Origin: Adiantum capillus-veneris | Lineage: Eukaryota > Streptophyta > Polypodiopsida > Polypodiales > Pteridaceae | Length of the DNA: 64,000 nt | Reading direction: 5' to 3' | Assembly (NCBI GenBank): GCA_014529385.2 | Contig: CM043960.1 | Coordinates: forward strand, 34,548,396-34,612,395 | Shown: piece by piece, positions 22,638-34,200 of the stretch | Numbering within the stretch: the first letter of the stretch is position 1 | Layout: each line of letters begins with the position of its first letter | Made by a program: the position numbers and the translations under genes | The notes under the pieces: generated by a model | What the model was told of the DNA's origin: nothing | Database searches by the model: none | Seen by the model: the letters and a program-made list of their open reading frames with translations, nothing else

Positions 22638-25012
22638 TGATAGCCGTTTTTCGGCTCTTTGTAATTGCCACAGTGAGTTACCTCACCCTACCAAAATCAC
22701 CCAACACTGTGGCTATCCCTACCATTTCACTGTACATAGGCGTGCGTGAGTCACGGGACTTTTCCCATATCTTCTTAAAAAACCCTCAATTAGCTAGTCA
22801 TTGGGCTAGTTGAGCCAAAAAAATAAAATAAATAAAATAAAAAATAAGTATATTATGGCCCATGCGTATGTAAATATTTCTTTGTATATAGGACCTAAAT
22901 AAAAGATTTTTTCATAATTATTTTGATATTTATTTAAATATTTCTACCTAGGTGTGTGTTATTTATGCTCTGTACATTGCCTCACCATTACCACAATTTT
23001 TCTTACCATTTTTCATACTCTTTATTCCATATAGAAATATTTTCATGTAAGCTTCTCTTATATTTGGTGTAACTCCACCCCAACAAAAATCCAAAAAAAC
23101 TAGTTTTATTTATGTGTATATTTTTTCACTATTGTGATTTTCCCCTTCCTACATCTATTTTTTTTTTCTAAAAAATTAGAACACCAAAAATATTTATCTT
23201 TTTATGGTAGCCTCATAATGAGAGAGATTTCTTTTGACCCCTTTATATTTTTTCCACTTATATTATTTATATTTGACATGTACATATTTTTTAGACCCCT
23301 CAATATTTGATTTTCTTAGTTGTACTATTCACTTATATCACAATCTCAACAATATCTTCAATTATAGACCTACCAAATAAGGTCAACGGTAGGTGGCATG
23401 CATACATGCACTATGGAGGGCTCACTCTTGGAGGTATTCAAAAGAATCATCCAAAGAAGGACCCCACAAGGACCTTGTGCAGTGGAAAAAAATGGTCGGT
23501 TTTGCTGAATTTTTAAAGTTCACTTGCTCTCCGAATTTGAAAAGGTGATACAAACAAAAGTTGTAGCTCGTGGCCTGAACTTTTGCCTCAAATTTTTTCA
23601 TATTTTTTTGAGCTACGAGCTGTGAGCTATGATTTTATTAGTGGACCCCAATTTTCCCATGCTATGCAGCCACACTCTCTCTTCCACTTTATCATTTTCC
23701 TCTTTCACACACACTTCTCCACTCATCATCCCCACCTCTCTCACCACTCCTCTCTGCACCCTACTCACCTTCTCCTCAACCTTGAAGAATAAGAGAAACC
23801 ATGGTGAACTCATACCTCCCACACACAATTCCATTCCAAAATTGACCACCTAGTCTCATTTTTCCTCCTCCAATTTACCCATATCTATCAAAAAAACCAC
23901 AAAATTCAGCCTCTTCTCTTAAAAGACAGCATCATGGTGGTTGATTACTCAGCTTCAATTACCTTGTCTCTCAAGGAAGGTCAATAGTGGAGAAAAAATG
24001 TACCGTCAAAGCTAGTGGACCGTCAACAAGCGTCAAAATTGGCCCTACTCAAGACACTTGGAGCATCAACCTTGTAAGAAATCCACCTTTTCTTACCTCT
24101 TAAGAGTTTTTCTTCCTTATTTGTATCCTACATGGATACTCCCATTGTAAATATCCAATTCCATTTGTAAATTAATACTAACTCTACTAACACTAACCCA
24201 CTATGAAAAGTCCTATCACCTCCATTTCTCTCCTCTCTCTTTCCCCACCAACTTCTTGATAATTCCAAGCAAAAGAAATTAGATAAATTGCTGAAAATCT
24301 AACCCAACCATGGTTAGAGGAGTAACCCTAGCCTTCAAAATTGCTATAAAAGGAGGGTGTAGCTAGCTCAAAAGGGGGAGCCATAAGCAAGAGCACTATG
24401 CTATAGCTTGAGAAGCCAAGCTCAACCTCTCTAGAAGGAGCTCTTGAGTGGAAGCTCATTGTCTTATGCATGTGCATGTGTTGTAATAGGGGATTAGCAA
24501 GGGAACTCTATGCCATTTGTAAGAGAGAGAGTGTTCATTCAATTGAGAGTAGGAAATCTATCATTTCTCCTACTAGTGTAAGCCCAACATTTGCTGAATC
24601 AAGGAGGGTGGATTTGGACTAAGCTTGGATACTTTGTCTCCCTTCCAACGTGAAGTAATGGACAACAATGATGCGTAAGTGTCTTGGTGTTTTTTGTTAA
24701 GTTCTTGATAGCTTGTCTCGGGTGTTGTCATCAATCTAGCCATGAATCCCACATACTGTAAGAGGGCGACAGGGTGGAGAGGACTCCCCTGGCCTTAAGA
24801 CAGTGATTGGGGTGGTTTTTCTTGTGATGCGTTGTGGTGAAATTTACGCAAGCTATGTTGAACAAATACTAATCTCACTTTGATTTGTCATGACAGATTT
24901 GTAAGAAGGTATTAATGCAACAAGCACCCTCTCCCCCTTTTTCTCTCTTTCTTACATATATATATTTATGTTTGCTTGATCATTAACGATACATTTCAAA
25001 GCAGCCCGAGCA

Positions 25013-25052
<40 letters not shown>

Positions 25053-25306
25053 TTTTAGTGTGTGAGATTATTCCATTGGTGTTAGGGTTAGTGTAAATTC
25101 CTTGCTTGTTTGTGGGTAGCTCTAACGATTCTCCTCTTTTGCGTCCTAGTTCGCTCTTAAACTAGGTGGTGCCCCTTGTGTAGTTGGGATTTGGCTGGGG
25201 TTTGTTGTTTTGGTTTGTGTTGTGTTGTGCCCCAGCCCCATTGAGCAGCACGGGAGCCTTGAAGGGTGTCTAGAGGTTGCTCTTCTTGTTGCCCGCCCTG
25301 GACCGC

Positions 25307-25310
<4 letters not shown>
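22638..25310 (+). repeat. 3' LTR of the Tat-lineage Gypsy element
   Basis: Copy of 12975-15655. Scattered differences include GCTCTGTACATT versus GCTCTTTACATT, GTCAACGG versus GTCAAGGG, GTCAATAG versus GTCAAGAG, and the LTR end CTTTA versus CTTCA. TATA box at 24345-24351; shorter (TC)n run at about 25016-25049. Confidence 0.95.

Positions 25311-25377
<67 letters not shown>
25311..25377. repeat. (AT)n microsatellite, right part of split target
   Basis: About 33 AT units immediately follow the 3' LTR, matching the run before the 5' LTR. Confidence 0.9.
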
Positions 25378-25378
<1 letters not shown>

Positions 25379-25439
25379 CCATGAACATGCGCAAACTTAT
25401 CTTCTTGCTTCTTGCTATTCTTAGATTCTGATTTTCGTC

Positions 25440-26132
25440 TTAAGAGCCTATATAAAGGCCCCTCTTCCATCACTTTCAATACACACATAGAAGTTCTTAA
25501 AAGCTGAAGCTCTCTTTCCTTGACACTGAAGGTATCTTCTCTCCCTCAAGCTCTCACCCTCAACCTCTCACCCTCAACCTCTCTCCCTCAACACATCTCC
25601 ATCTCCAACTCCAACTCCTTCTCTATCGCCATTGTGTTGTTCCTCAGATTCTAGAGCTCTCTTTTTCTCTCTCCCTCTTCTCTATCTTGATATGATGGCC
25701 CCAAAGCAAGTTACATGAAGCTCCAAAGACACTCCTGTCATTCTGCCTCCAAGGAAGATACAAAAAAAGGTTGCATCTACTCCAATCATAACTCAAACGC
25801 ACGCATCAACAACAAAAGAAGTTGAAGCTGCTCAACCTTCAACACTGGAGGTAGTTGAACATGTTGCTAATCCGGTAAGATAAATTAATATTTTTGTATT
25901 ATTATACATGCTGACCCAATAAGTAAATCCTAGGAATCCCCTTAAACCATCCAAGAAACCTGATTATATCACAAGAAACAAGCATATGATTTTATAGAGT
26001 AGTGAAATAATTGTTTAATAAATGGTTATTGTTTGTTCATTATCTCTGTTTGATATTAGGAGTTAGTTAATCATGTTGAGAATGATTTAAAGAAAACCAT
26101 TGCTAAAAGAATAACTTGTTTCCAGATGGAAC
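25440..26132 (+). pseudogene. Possible 5' exons of a degraded gene
   Basis: A TATA box (TATATAAA, 25449-25456) is followed by a CT-rich leader and ATGATGGCCCCAAAGCAAG near 25692. The frame then breaks at a TGA, and a neighbouring frame continues to a good donor (CCG/GTAAGA at about 25875). A second short open block (about 26060-26130) follows a TTTGATATTAG acceptor and continues an acidic V-E-H-V pattern (ELVNHVENDLKK). No domain is recognised. It may be the 5' part of the hAT-like gene at 28.3 kb, or LTR sequence of the older chromovirus. Low confidence. Confidence 0.3.
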
Positions 26133-28337
26133 TCACGGTTAGTAAGGTGATTTCATAGTTAGTGGAGAATAAGCTAAGGCTATCAGCTCTCTTTTTTGTC
26201 CCTTGTGATTAGCAGGATGCACCCTTGCGGTTAGAGATTGGGAAACTTTGCACATTTTTCAGTTAGTGAATATGTAAATCATTTGCAAAGGCTCTATACA
26301 AACAAAGTCTGTAGGGAGCGACAAACTCTTATGGAAATTGTATAATTCTCGTTGTTGAAATATTGAATTCTTTTCATCTAGACCATGTTTGAGAAAGAAT
26401 TATTTTGGTGATGTTTGAAGAGCTATATGAAAGACCTATGTCCAGAATTAATAAAGGAACCATATTTATTTATGTAAAACAATGTGGTAGTAATTAGAAA
26501 ACAAGAAGAATAGGTGAATGTGGTGTGTAAAATGGGAGACTAGTATCCAAATGGATGTATGTCTATGTATGGGTGGATCCAATTAGTCGAGTACTTTTCA
26601 AGACTACTGGTTAGTTTAGAATAAGTCTCGTATCATATTTAGGGTTTATGAATGGAAGTCGTGCCTCTTAAACGAGGGGACAATACGTTGTTTATAGATG
26701 CTAAGTACGTTAATGAGATTTATATTTAGCTTTCATTAGAATCCTTTGATTTATCGAGATGGCTTGTGGTGTATGACCCTTACAACCACGATCGCGATGG
26801 ATAGAGGTCTTATTCTCTCTTGTTGCTCGTATCCTTTCTTTGTGGAATCAAAGTAGAGTGTCGTCAATGGAACTTGAGAATAAAGGAAGGCTAACTTTCA
26901 AGTTGTCATAATCTTCTGAGTTGGAGACCTCACATTAAAGCAAGTGCAAAAAAGGGGGGTTTGAGAGGCTTTGAGGGAGTTTCATGGGGTTTATGAAGGT
27001 GGGAAGTTGTGGCAGTGCCACATGGAATGATACATAGCCCATATGCGGGTGCAAGGGTAAAATCCCCATGGTATATATAGTGGGCAATAGCCCTCCCATA
27101 GAGCATAAGTGGAGGAGTTTTGGTTCTTGGAGCACACGGTAGGGATTTCACTAACATGATCATGATCGTGTGATTAAACTAAAAACACTAGTTACACAAG
27201 AAAAATAATTGATCGTGTTAATTTTTAACGTGATCCTCATGAGATGACATGCAAAAACCAATAGAGCTGATTAGCCGATCTTTTCTGTTTTCTCGGCGGG
27301 CCTGCCAGGTAAAGGACTTTGCTCAGTGGGTCCGTTGAGAAAATAAAAAATCCCAACGGGCATTATTATATAAAGTAAAACTTTGACTAGGAAAATTCCT
27401 AGGGAGTGTATCCGAGCACCGGATACAGTCATCTCCTTGTGAATTGACCTAAGGTTATAGAGTCATAGGTCCTTGTTTTGGGCCAAACATGATTCTTAAT
27501 TCGGTAACCACTTCTAAAAATAAAGGTATGAAACCAAAACAATTGAGAATTTGGAGATTCATGCTCATTGCAACGAAGCCATTGGTCCATAAAAGGACTG
27601 AAGTTGGTTTTAGAAGATGAGCATATGTAAATGACGAGTCAATAGTCAAGGGTCAAATGCCATGTATTAGTATATTGGGACTAGGTATATAAAGATTTAT
27701 GTAGTCTTGTACTTTTCACCTCATAGATCTGAATTGATATACATTGTCACTCCATAATGTAAGAGATATAATCCTTAATTGGGTGAAAATAGGTTTTATA
27801 TATTGAATTGGATGCATAAAGGATACTACACCCAATCCTTGATTGGGTACAAGTAGTCCTCAATTGTGTGATTTTATTTAAGATTTCATTGGATTGATTT
27901 ATGCATTGGTTTATATAGGGAGTGCATTATTTATTATGAAATATTGTTAGATCATGACATGACCAATCATACATATTATTTCTTTGGTGTGTGTTTTGCA
28001 AATAATTATCATCATTTCAGTGTAGAAGTTTATTATGCTTTGTAGCATTTGAGCATAGATGTGCCTTATTGTTTGCAAATCGAAGAGGATATATAAATAA
28101 TTATTATATTTATAATTGCATTGATAAATTTATAGCATTGTTGTATTCATAATGCCGTGTAGAGAGTGCATTGCAATGTGTATATCTACTCACAACATAT
28201 GTGATTGAAATGTGGATTGACTAGAGTGCATTGCAAATCTCATATTGTGCAAATTTGATTACTTTCTTAGTGAATGTTTTTCTAATTTATATTGAAAAGA
28301 ATAAATATGTTTTTTTCAAATTGAACATCTAGTTCTT
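26133..28337. other. Non-coding stretch, no gene seen
   Basis: AT-rich sequence with only short frames. It could be intron or spacer of the degraded hAT-like gene. No repeat or RNA gene was recognised beyond small echoes such as AGTGCATTGCAA at about 28157 and 28225. Confidence 0.5.
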
Positions 28338-29215
28338 AAGCCTTCATTATCAAATTGAAAGCAAGGGAGCAAAAAGCCGGCACAAGGGGTACAAAGAAGG
28401 AAAAGAATAAAAAAGCCTCTGGCAAAGAGTGGGATTATACTCACAACATATGCGGTCGATATATGGAGTGGCAATATAAATTTTACTACACTAAAAAATC
28501 AGGTTGTGCATCACGTATCATGGATCATTTTTTGGGTAGCATTAAAAAGAATCGTAAGAAATGTGAACATCTTCAGGCACCTGCAATTGCAAAGCTTTTG
28601 AGAGAAGAGATTTCCAAAAAGGGTGGCAAGAGACAACGGATACATAGCTCTGTTATGGATGCAAGTCAAGAGCATTTAGAGCCAAATATTAACTCTGATG
28701 ATCTTGTGGTGACACCAACTAACCTTGCAGAACAGCCTACATCGGAGTGAAAATTTCAAGCAACATTCCTTTTAAGCATGACAATGAAAGTGGACTTGGG
28801 AAAATGCGTCAAAAATCATTGCATCAAATCTTTGGAATGTAGTCTCTAGAAGAAGCACAAACTGCACTTTCCAAAGTGATTTCTTCACTAGAAGTACTCT
28901 AGTCATGGTAGACACCAATCATAGAAAGACATCTTGGAAGAAAATCAATGAGTTTGGCCCAGGATTTTCAGCCCCTTTGTATCACATGATATGAAATGAT
29001 CTCTAGAAAAATGTTACATCGAAGTCAAAGAGTGTGTTTCCAAAATAATACTTGGTAATATTTCGCTTTCAAGATGCACAATTGTCAGTGATGGTTGGTC
29101 TAATGTTCAAAGAATACCATTGCTCAATGTAATGATGGTTTGTCTAAGGGGATAAACATCCATAAAGACGATTGACATTTTTGGTGCAATTAAAAGTGGA
29201 AAATACATTTCCAAG
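28338..29215 (+). pseudogene. Degraded hAT-type transposase (BED finger plus DUF659-like part)
   Basis: The open block 28355-28750 is lysine-rich, then shows a BED-finger-like pattern: W, C, a GCASRIMDHFL block with H, then C-E-H-L-Q-A-P. The usual second cysteine of the first pair is replaced, so the finger is degenerate. After the stop at 28750, frames broken by stops read FGPGFSAPLYHMI and then CTIVSDGWSNVQRIPLLNVM (28.94-29.14 kb), matching the DUF659 region of plant hAT transposases. Similarity ends at about 29.21 kb and the C-terminal dimerisation region is missing. No ATG is visible at the start, so upstream exons are expected. Confidence 0.7.
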
Positions 29216-30089
29216 GTCTTGATTAATGCTCGGGGGCTTCACCATGGAAAACTTACCGCACCACGTAAGTGTAGGGGAGGGGGGGGTTTTACAAGTTACA
29301 TAAGCGTATAAGTTAGGGGTAGGCCCTCGATAATTTATCTCCCAAGCTTAAAAATAAGGGAGGGGTATCATATTTATTTGGGGGAGGGGGAGTGAGAAAG
29401 GGGAAAAATGAGAGGAAGTTTTTGTGTTTCAGAATCATGGATTCCCAAAAGAGTCTTCCCTCAAACTTGTGAGTCAATAGCTACAAAGATACATACAAGA
29501 ACTAACATTGCTTTGTAACACTTGCTTGTTTTTGTGATTATGGTTCATTTGGTGAGGGATGAAAGCTATAAAGAGTTTGTATAGATGCAAATTTACATAG
29601 AGAACTTAGCACAACTTTCTAACCATGTTTTTTGAGTAATTTAGATGGGGCAGAATTGGACGAGTAGCTAGACGGACACATAGTTTGAAAGTCAAACTAA
29701 GATACATTGAGGGTACAGCTAGTTATCAACAGAAGTCATTCCTTAGTACGTTACCAGTCACTATGATGCACGCTCTTTGACTAGTTTTACTCACTCAGAT
29801 CATATGAGACCTAAATTTTATATGTAAGATAGGGGTATGATAGTTTTCTGCATTGATTGTCATATAAGCATATAAAAGGGGGTCATATTTTCTAATATGA
29901 GTTGTATATAGGGGTTTTATCAAAGTTGTTTGCTCGTAGGTGGCGTCCCATTTTATATATAAAGTGAATCCCCCGGGGATTAATGTAATTCAAGAAATCC
30001 GAGTTGAACATGTTGTTCAAGTAGTCATGTACAATGCAAAGAACTGTGAAAATGCTAACAAATTAATGGCCAAAGTGAAATAGCTAACC
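29216..30089. other. Non-coding stretch, no gene seen
   Basis: G-rich patches (runs of eight or more G near 29280, GGGGGAGGGGGAG near 29380) and AT-rich sequence. Probably decayed transposon sequence, but nothing specific was recognised. Confidence 0.5.
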
Positions 30090-30864
30090 TAACCATTCTC
30101 GATCTACTAAAAGTCTATGTAATGGAAGTAGATCAAAGATCCCAATGGGAGAAGTACTTACCCTTAGTGGAGTATGCTTACAATAACACTGTACATACTT
30201 CCACGGGAAAAGCACCTTTCCAGGTAATTGAGGGAAGATCAAAAAGTCCCTTGCTACTTAAGGTACATGGGAAGATCTTCGCTGCAGATGAGTATAGCCG
30301 AGACCTACAAGAATCTTTCCAAAAGATTAAGGATGTTATCTCTATCTCACAGCAAAGGCAAAAGGCTGCTGCTAACAAGCACAGAAGATCCCAAGCCTTT
30401 AAAGAAAACTATTGGGTCTTGTTAAAGTTTCCCAAGGCTCGATTAAGGCACACAACGGGCAAAAATCCTACGGGTCACCAAAAGTACTATGCTAAACTAG
30501 CAAAAAGGTACTATGGTCCCTTTCAAATTATTAGGCCAATCAATGAGATGGCCTATCAACTCAAGTTGCCTAATCATTGGCTCATACACAATGCTTTTCA
30601 TGTGAGCCTATTAAAGCCTTACAAAGGAGAGCCACCTCAAGAACCAACTATTGAAGACCCACCGGAGATCGAGGACCAAGAAGAGGTGTGCAGCCCGAGT
30701 CCATTCTCCGACATGAAGACAAGGTACTAAGAGGCGGTAAGACTATCTGACGATATCTTATTAAGTTTAAGAATTATCCTTTTGAAGATGCTAGATGGAT
30801 GAAAGGCATACAATTAAAGGATAACCTAAACCTTGTCAATGCTTACAATGATTCCCAAGAGTAA
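30090..30864 (+). pseudogene. Chromovirus integrase C-terminal end and chromodomain, truncated
   Basis: Begins inside the integrase core (LPLVEYAYNN, then TGKAPF), continues through the integrase C-terminal region (KRYYGPFQIIRPI, HNAFHVSLLKPYKG) to 30730. After a frame change it reads a chromodomain-like segment (ILRHEDKVLRGGKTI, stop, RYLIKFKNYPFEDARW) to a TAA at 30862. Everything upstream of the integrase is missing. The 3' context (polypurine tract and LTR) identifies it as the 3' end of an internal region. Confidence 0.85.
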
Positions 30865-31220
30865 GCAAATGTACAAAATGTTAAAAATGAACAAAATTTT
30901 TGTCTTATAAGACTCTCTTTTTCTTTATTTGTGCACAAAAATGAAGTAGTATGCATGCTTAGATCAAGTTTGCGGAGACGACGTCTCCCAAACACCAAGT
31001 AGAGCTTGTCACTCTACTATGGAAGACTGATAGGACTAAAGTGCAGACATGCTTGCGGCAGCCTCAGGCTCTCAAGCGCCAAATGGACTAGTCATCCATT
31101 GTGGAATGATGTCATAGGGTAACATAGGGATCCTCTACCCGCTAAGAAAAGGACTCATGAACATGCTTTATCTTCTCTACACCATAGTAGAGGACGGCTA
31201 TGATTTCAAGAGAGAGGTAA
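30865..31220 (+). other. 3' untranslated part of the element, with polypurine tract
   Basis: No frame of note. It ends TTTCAAGAGAGAGGTAA directly before the LTR start, the expected polypurine tract. Confidence 0.6.
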
Positions 31221-32812
31221 TGTCATAATAATCAATATCTAATTCTCCTAAATGATTTTCTCATATTAAACTGATCATTTAATGTGGGGAAGTCCAGGGG
31301 AGAAAAAAGCTAGAATATTGGTTAAGCTAGCAGACCGGCCACAGTAGGGATCCAAAGGAGGGAAAATAGGGATCCAAAGGGGGGGCCATCTACAAAAGAG
31401 CCATGTGCAACAATGGGCTAAAAAGACCCTAAGGTTCAGCCCATTAAGACTTCCAAAATGCTAAGGTTCGAAAATTCAAAGGTTGTGTCCAAAGGTCAAC
31501 CCTAGGGAAAATTGGATGCTTTGTGTGTGCCCTAAAAGTCTTTGCACATCCCTACATGGGAGGGGGCGAGCCCTAAAGGTAGGGGATGAGAGAGAAAGCC
31601 ACACACACACACACAGGCTCCCTTTACACAAAGGAAATGAGGGACACATGTCAACTCCCTAGGCCAGATGCCCACAAGGTGTGCCCAATTTCTATTGGAT
31701 GACCCTTGAAGTGGACCAATGAGAATTAAGCTAGAGTAAATCTAGTTTAATTAGTTTAAAAACATTTAATAAAAGAAACCAATGAGAATTAAGTCTCCTA
31801 GAAGACTATTGGGCAGTCTCCCAAGGGGTCCGTCCAATGAGCATTCAGGAGCCCCATGGCTTGCCTCATTCCTATTGGCCAAGAGGCAAAGGGGTCCAAT
31901 GAGAGTTTAGTTTAATTATTTAATTACCTAAATATCTCACAAAAGGGGAAAGGGGGACACATGTCAGAAGGCTATCACTTATGCTGCTTAATTGTAATTG
32001 GCTTGACTTGGGGAGGGCCAATGAGGCTTCAGCAAGAGCAATTAGCAAGAGGGCTCGCCCAAGGGAGAGAGGGGGATGATTTTTGCAAGGCATTATCACA
32101 CACACACTCACACAAGCTCATGTGAGAGGAAAGAGAAGACTATCTCTTCCCAAGCTTTAATGGAGAACTCATCACCTACTCCAAGCTTGTGAGATAGAAG
32201 CCTACATCAACACTCTCTTGGCATGTGGATGCAAATCCAACCAAGAGCCAAGCTTCAATGCATGCTCATCTCCTCTACCAAGCTAATTACTAAGCTAAGC
32301 TATGCTACATATGAGTGATTATGTGAGGAGATGTACATCTTTCTCGTAAGATACTCCTTCTTCCTCTCAATCTACTCTCATACCCTGCTAGCTCTCACCA
32401 TCTTCGAAGGTGTGTGAGGTCTTGGGTCTGAGAACGGGGATAATTCAAGTTGTGTTTGTTAAGTGTTTTGCTTAGTGCATGAAGTTTCCATCTTCATTGC
32501 ACTAGCTAGTCTTGAAGGAACACAAAGAATTGTATTGTACAATGTCTCTCTTGATGGGAGAAACCATAATACAAAGCCTTTTGGAGGGGGGACCGGCTCC
32601 ATGAAAATCCGGTCCTCAACTGTTGTCAATAGCTTAATTTCTCTCTCTTTTGAAAATATTGTCGATGCTATCTAACTAGGTGTTATGCTTTTTGTTGCTC
32701 TCTCCACCCAAGCACTCTTGTAATTCTCATTAGGAATCTATTCTAATGAAATGCCCACTATGTTCATGCTAATTTCCACTACACATAAGTTATTAGGCCA
32801 TTAATTGTTACA
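31221..32812 (+). repeat. Chromovirus LTR, ~1.59 kb, flanked by both internal ends
   Basis: Starts TGTCATAATAATC after a purine tract and ends TTGTTACA. TGT/ACA are the classic inverted LTR tips, and an initiator-Met tRNA primer site follows at once. A GT-poor, CA-rich leader includes a (CA)n run near 31600. Unusually, the left neighbour is the 3' end of an internal region and the right neighbour the 5' start, so this LTR sits between two internal fragments. Confidence 0.75.
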
Positions 32813-32813
32813 T

Positions 32814-32825
32814 TGGTATCAGAGC
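32814..32825 (+). promoter_or_regulatory. Primer binding site (initiator-Met tRNA)
   Basis: TGGTATCAGAGC, the canonical plant retrotransposon primer site complementary to the 3' end of tRNA-iMet, two bases after the LTR end. Confidence 0.9.
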
Positions 32826-33229
32826 TCAAGGTTTCTCTTTTCTTGCTCAAGAAGGGAGGTCCTCAAGCTAGCTACAAATGGTTGGTATTATTAATTGCCT
32901 GTGAGTAAGTAGAATAGGGATTTTTCAGCCTTGCAGTACGCCTGCCTTTGTGCAGTTAACGGGGCATCACCGTCGAGAGCTATGGTCTTAATAGTAGAGT
33001 CCTACGGGGCTTGCCTACGGCTTAACCACTATTGATCTATTAGAAGCTTGACAGGAGCTGGTGCTGTTTTGGTGTCGAAAGACCCTCTCTTCTATTCCTT
33101 GCAATTAATGGTATTCGAGCCGCGGGTACAGTAGCTTGAGTGCTTTTTCTAAAGGGGTAAAGAGGAGTAGCAACTAGGGCTTGAAGTGCCAAAGTACACC
33201 TAAAAAGTTTACACCTAAAAGTTGTTAGA

Positions 33230-34200
33230 ATGGCTGACAATAGTAAAGAGAGTGAAATTAATGTTGATAACTTTGATTTTGCTCATGAGAAAGCTACTAA
33301 TGATGCTTCAATGCTTGTTAACTATCTTGTTTCTAGGCTTCAACAAGCCATGGGCAATCCATCTCTCCAAAGTGAAGTGCAACGGCAGCTCCGTGCTCAC
33401 GGGATTCTCCAAGCTCATCACCATGACGAGAGAACACCTAGGAAGCCTCCTTGTGAGACTACCAAAAGAGGTCTCTCTCCGATTCGGGAAGAAGAAGAGA
33501 ATCCATATGAAGGGCTCAAGAATTTACTTCTTGATGATGCATATCCTTCCCAAAGGAGAACTCAAGAGCCTCCACCGAAGGAACGAGAAAGAAGAGAGTC
33601 TCCCGCCACCTCGGCGGAGATGGCTCCACGAAGACGGCGGGCTAAACGCTCTCCATCACCACCAAAGCGGAGAAGACCATCACACTCTTCTCCACGCCAT
33701 AATTCAAAGAGGGATGATAAAAAGCAAGAGAAGAAAAAGGCGAGAAAGAGGACACCCTCTTCTCCATCTTCTTCATCCTCTTCCTCTTATGAAAGCTATG
33801 GTGAAGACGACAAAGATCAGGACAAGAAAAAGGCGAAAAAGAGGTCACCCTCTTCTCCACCTTCTTCAAATTCTTCACCTTCTGAAGAAAGTGATGGTGC
33901 AACCTTTGAACCATCGAAAAGAAGAGGCCATAGGAAATCCTATGCCGCATGGAAGAGGTCGTCCAAGTTGAAGAAATTCAAAGAGGGAGGGAAGAGCATC
34001 TCTTTCCTTACCTATGATGGTACCTTTGGTGCTACGGACAAAGTCTTGGCCTTTATCCAACAATTCGATGCGGCGTTTGGAGATGAGGGCTTCACGGAGT
34101 CCTCTAAGCTACGCCATGTAGCTATGCCAGACAATGGTGGTCTAGCCTATGAGCCAACGGTGAAGCTCCACGAACATGGAAAGCTTTAAGAGCTTCCATT
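33230..34200 (+). pseudogene. Chromovirus gag, 5' half with frameshift
   Basis: The ATG-started frame (MADNSKESE) runs to a TAA at 34189. The first 230 codons are rich in Arg/Lys/Ser/Pro; then the gag core begins (FLTYDG, FIQQFDAAFGDEG, KLRHVAM). After HVAM the frame is lost. The correct continuation (ARQWW, then APRTWKA, ASIMKQF) lies in another frame with a TGA where an Arg codon is expected, and leads straight into the frame at 34201. A small deletion plus a nonsense mutation therefore inactivated gag. Confidence 0.8.

Larger units (their letters stand above)
12975..25310 (+). mobile_element. Complete Tat-lineage Ty3/Gypsy retrotransposon, ~12.3 kb
   Basis: The structure is LTR (2.68 kb), primer binding region, four small accessory ORFs, one gag-pol frame, polypurine tract, LTR. 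The two LTRs differ at roughly twenty sites by eye (under 1%), indicating a recent insertion. A second, cellular-type RNase H after the usual one is diagnostic of the Tat lineage (Tat/Ogre/Retand group), whose members often carry extra ORFs upstream of gag. The target is a TA microsatellite, so the short target duplication cannot be read. With intact pol and similar LTRs the element may still be mobile. Confidence 0.95.

Noticed and set aside
33222-33971. Alternative 249-codon frame overlapping gag
   Set aside because: It is a shadow of the gag frame at 33230, which has ATG, correct position after the primer site and gag-like core blocks.
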